Source: Hydractinia symbiolongicarpus
Lineage: Eukaryota; Cnidaria; Hydrozoa; Anthoathecata; Hydractiniidae
NCBI RefSeq assembly: GCF_029227915.1
Contig: NC_079884.1
Coordinates: forward strand, 2,854,001-2,918,000
Length of the DNA stretch: 64,000 bases
Direction: 5' to 3'
Positions 63,432 to 64,000 of this stretch are shown here, one piece after another (position 1 is the first letter of the stretch; every line of letters starts with the position of its first letter). Below the pieces are notes generated by a model. The model did no database searches. It worked only from the letters and a program-made list of their open reading frames with translations, and was not told the origin of the DNA. Made by a program: the position numbers and the translations under genes.

Positions 63432-64000
63432 AGAACTGTTTCAAAGACTACATTTCATTGACTTTTTAGCGGCATAAATCCGTTTGAGTTACAACGGTTG
63501 CGTCACATACTCGTACCAACATGTATTTAGCGATAGTATTCGGATATTACTAGGTTGCATCGCTTTTAACAGTGAAACGTTTGACTGGGGGATTTAATTG
63601 AACTGCTCTTGGACTTTGACCTTATAAAGGTGATAAATGAGCCAGTTTGACTACAAGAAGTAACAGTCTTCTTAATTTGACATAATTGCCGGAACTCAGC
63701 GATTACACTCGACCCTGTGGTAGCGCTTCATTTAAATATTTAGATAAATAAGTCATTACTACTGTGGGACCAATCCTAGCCGTTAGCGCGCGCTGAAGAT
63801 ATAGAGACAGTTTCAAACCTCCATTTCATTGACTTTCTAACGGTCTAAATTCGTTTGAGTTACAACGGTTGCATCACACATTCGTACCAACATGTATTTT
63901 GTGATTTTTTCCGATATTACTAAGTTGTATCGCTTTCAACATTGAAACGATTGACTGTGGGAATTAATTGAATTGATTTTGGACTGTGACCTTATAACTG

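Larger units (their letters stand above)
1..64000 (+). repeat. Satellite DNA array, ~372-bp monomer, head to tail, fills the window
   Basis: The landmark GAGACAG (or GAAACAG, AAGACAG, GGAACAG, GGAACTG) recurs 173 times from 8 to 63804. Almost every interval is 371, 372 or 373 bp. The exceptions are seven intervals of 338-346 bp, six of 336-337 bp, three of 443 bp, and a few of 369-370, 374 or 376 bp. All copies point the same way, and no foreign sequence was seen between them. Conserved blocks such as TTGAGTTACAACGGTTGCG, CGTACCAACATGTATTTAG, AACGATTGACTGTGGGAC and GGGACCAATCCTAGCCGTTA let every monomer be aligned by eye. The family is not one I recognise. Long tandem arrays of this kind are known as components of constitutive heterochromatin and often of centromeres; that role is inferred here. 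Confidence 0.98.
59481..64000 (+). repeat. Diverged four-monomer higher-order repeat (1452 bp)
   Basis: Landmarks are at 59481, 59854, 60226, 60598, 60934, 61306, 61678, 62050, 62386, 62723, 63096, 63432 and 63804. Pairs at 1452-1453 bp are 59481/60934, 59854/61306, 60226/61678 and 60598/62050. The unit contains a GCGGCATAAATCCG monomer, a GATGAAATAGAG monomer, a TCTATCTGTATAAATCCG monomer and one truncated monomer. After 62386 the order breaks into a two-monomer pattern (62723/63432, 709 bp). These are the most diverged monomers in the window. The final monomer is cut by the window end. Confidence 0.85.

Noticed and set aside
1-64000. Telomeric repeat, ribosomal gene spacer or bacterial genome region
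   Set aside because: There are no short telomere-type units, no rRNA sequence between repeats, and no operons, ribosome-binding sites or long open frames. The pattern fits only a eukaryotic satellite.

Overview
The whole window is one uninterrupted array of eukaryotic satellite DNA. A monomer of about 372 bp, always in the same orientation, starts 173 times at a recognisable landmark (GAGACAGTTTC or a variant) between positions 8 and 63804, with a mean spacing of about 371 bp. I see no protein-coding gene, RNA gene, transposon, microsatellite or unique sequence. The ends of the window cut through monomers, so neither edge of the array is visible. Head-to-tail organisation on this scale, with higher-order repeats, is typical of centromeric or pericentromeric heterochromatin, but the sequence alone does not prove that location. 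I do not recognise the satellite family and cannot name the species. One hand-counted monomer (753-1125) is 34.9% GC and has 15 CpG against about 11 expected. CpG is therefore not depleted, which fits a genome with little germline DNA methylation (many invertebrates) better than a vertebrate or a heavily methylated plant. This is a weak inference.

Layout. 1-9582: mixed and partly older monomers, including a five-monomer cassette repeated 3684 bp apart (1825-3680 and 5509-7366), with a third partial copy near 7755-8820. 9583-15540: a family marked by GTGTCGTCACAC and GAGTCAACTTC, with 3-monomer (1119 bp) and 9-monomer (3351 bp) periodicity. 15541-17774: a 3-monomer repeat of 1117 bp. 17775-22610: mixed, with a three-monomer tract repeated 2604 bp apart. 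22611-24471: a dimeric repeat (744 bp). 24472-29710: an 8-monomer repeat (2980 bp). 29711-37160: a 10-monomer repeat (3724 bp, two nearly identical copies) with a nested 4-monomer (1490 bp) duplication. 37161-43306: a 3-monomer repeat enlarged by a 70-bp internal duplication (1188 bp), also seen at a 3050-bp offset. 43307-45911: a 745-bp duplication identical by eye. 45912-50377: a 3-monomer repeat of 1116 bp. 50378-59480: two copies of a 13-monomer unit (offset 4733-4741 bp). 59481-64000: a diverged 4-monomer repeat (1452 bp).

The most informative pattern is the arrangement. Young, nearly identical repeats fill roughly 17-50 kb. Older and more diverged variants, including the same cassette with the same truncated monomer, lie on both sides (1.8-7.4 kb and 51.8-58 kb). 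This resembles the layered expansion known from primate alpha satellite, in which new higher-order repeats grow inside older ones. The short reverse-strand open frames that recur through the window (up to 116 codons) are chance open stretches of the monomer and are not annotated as genes.
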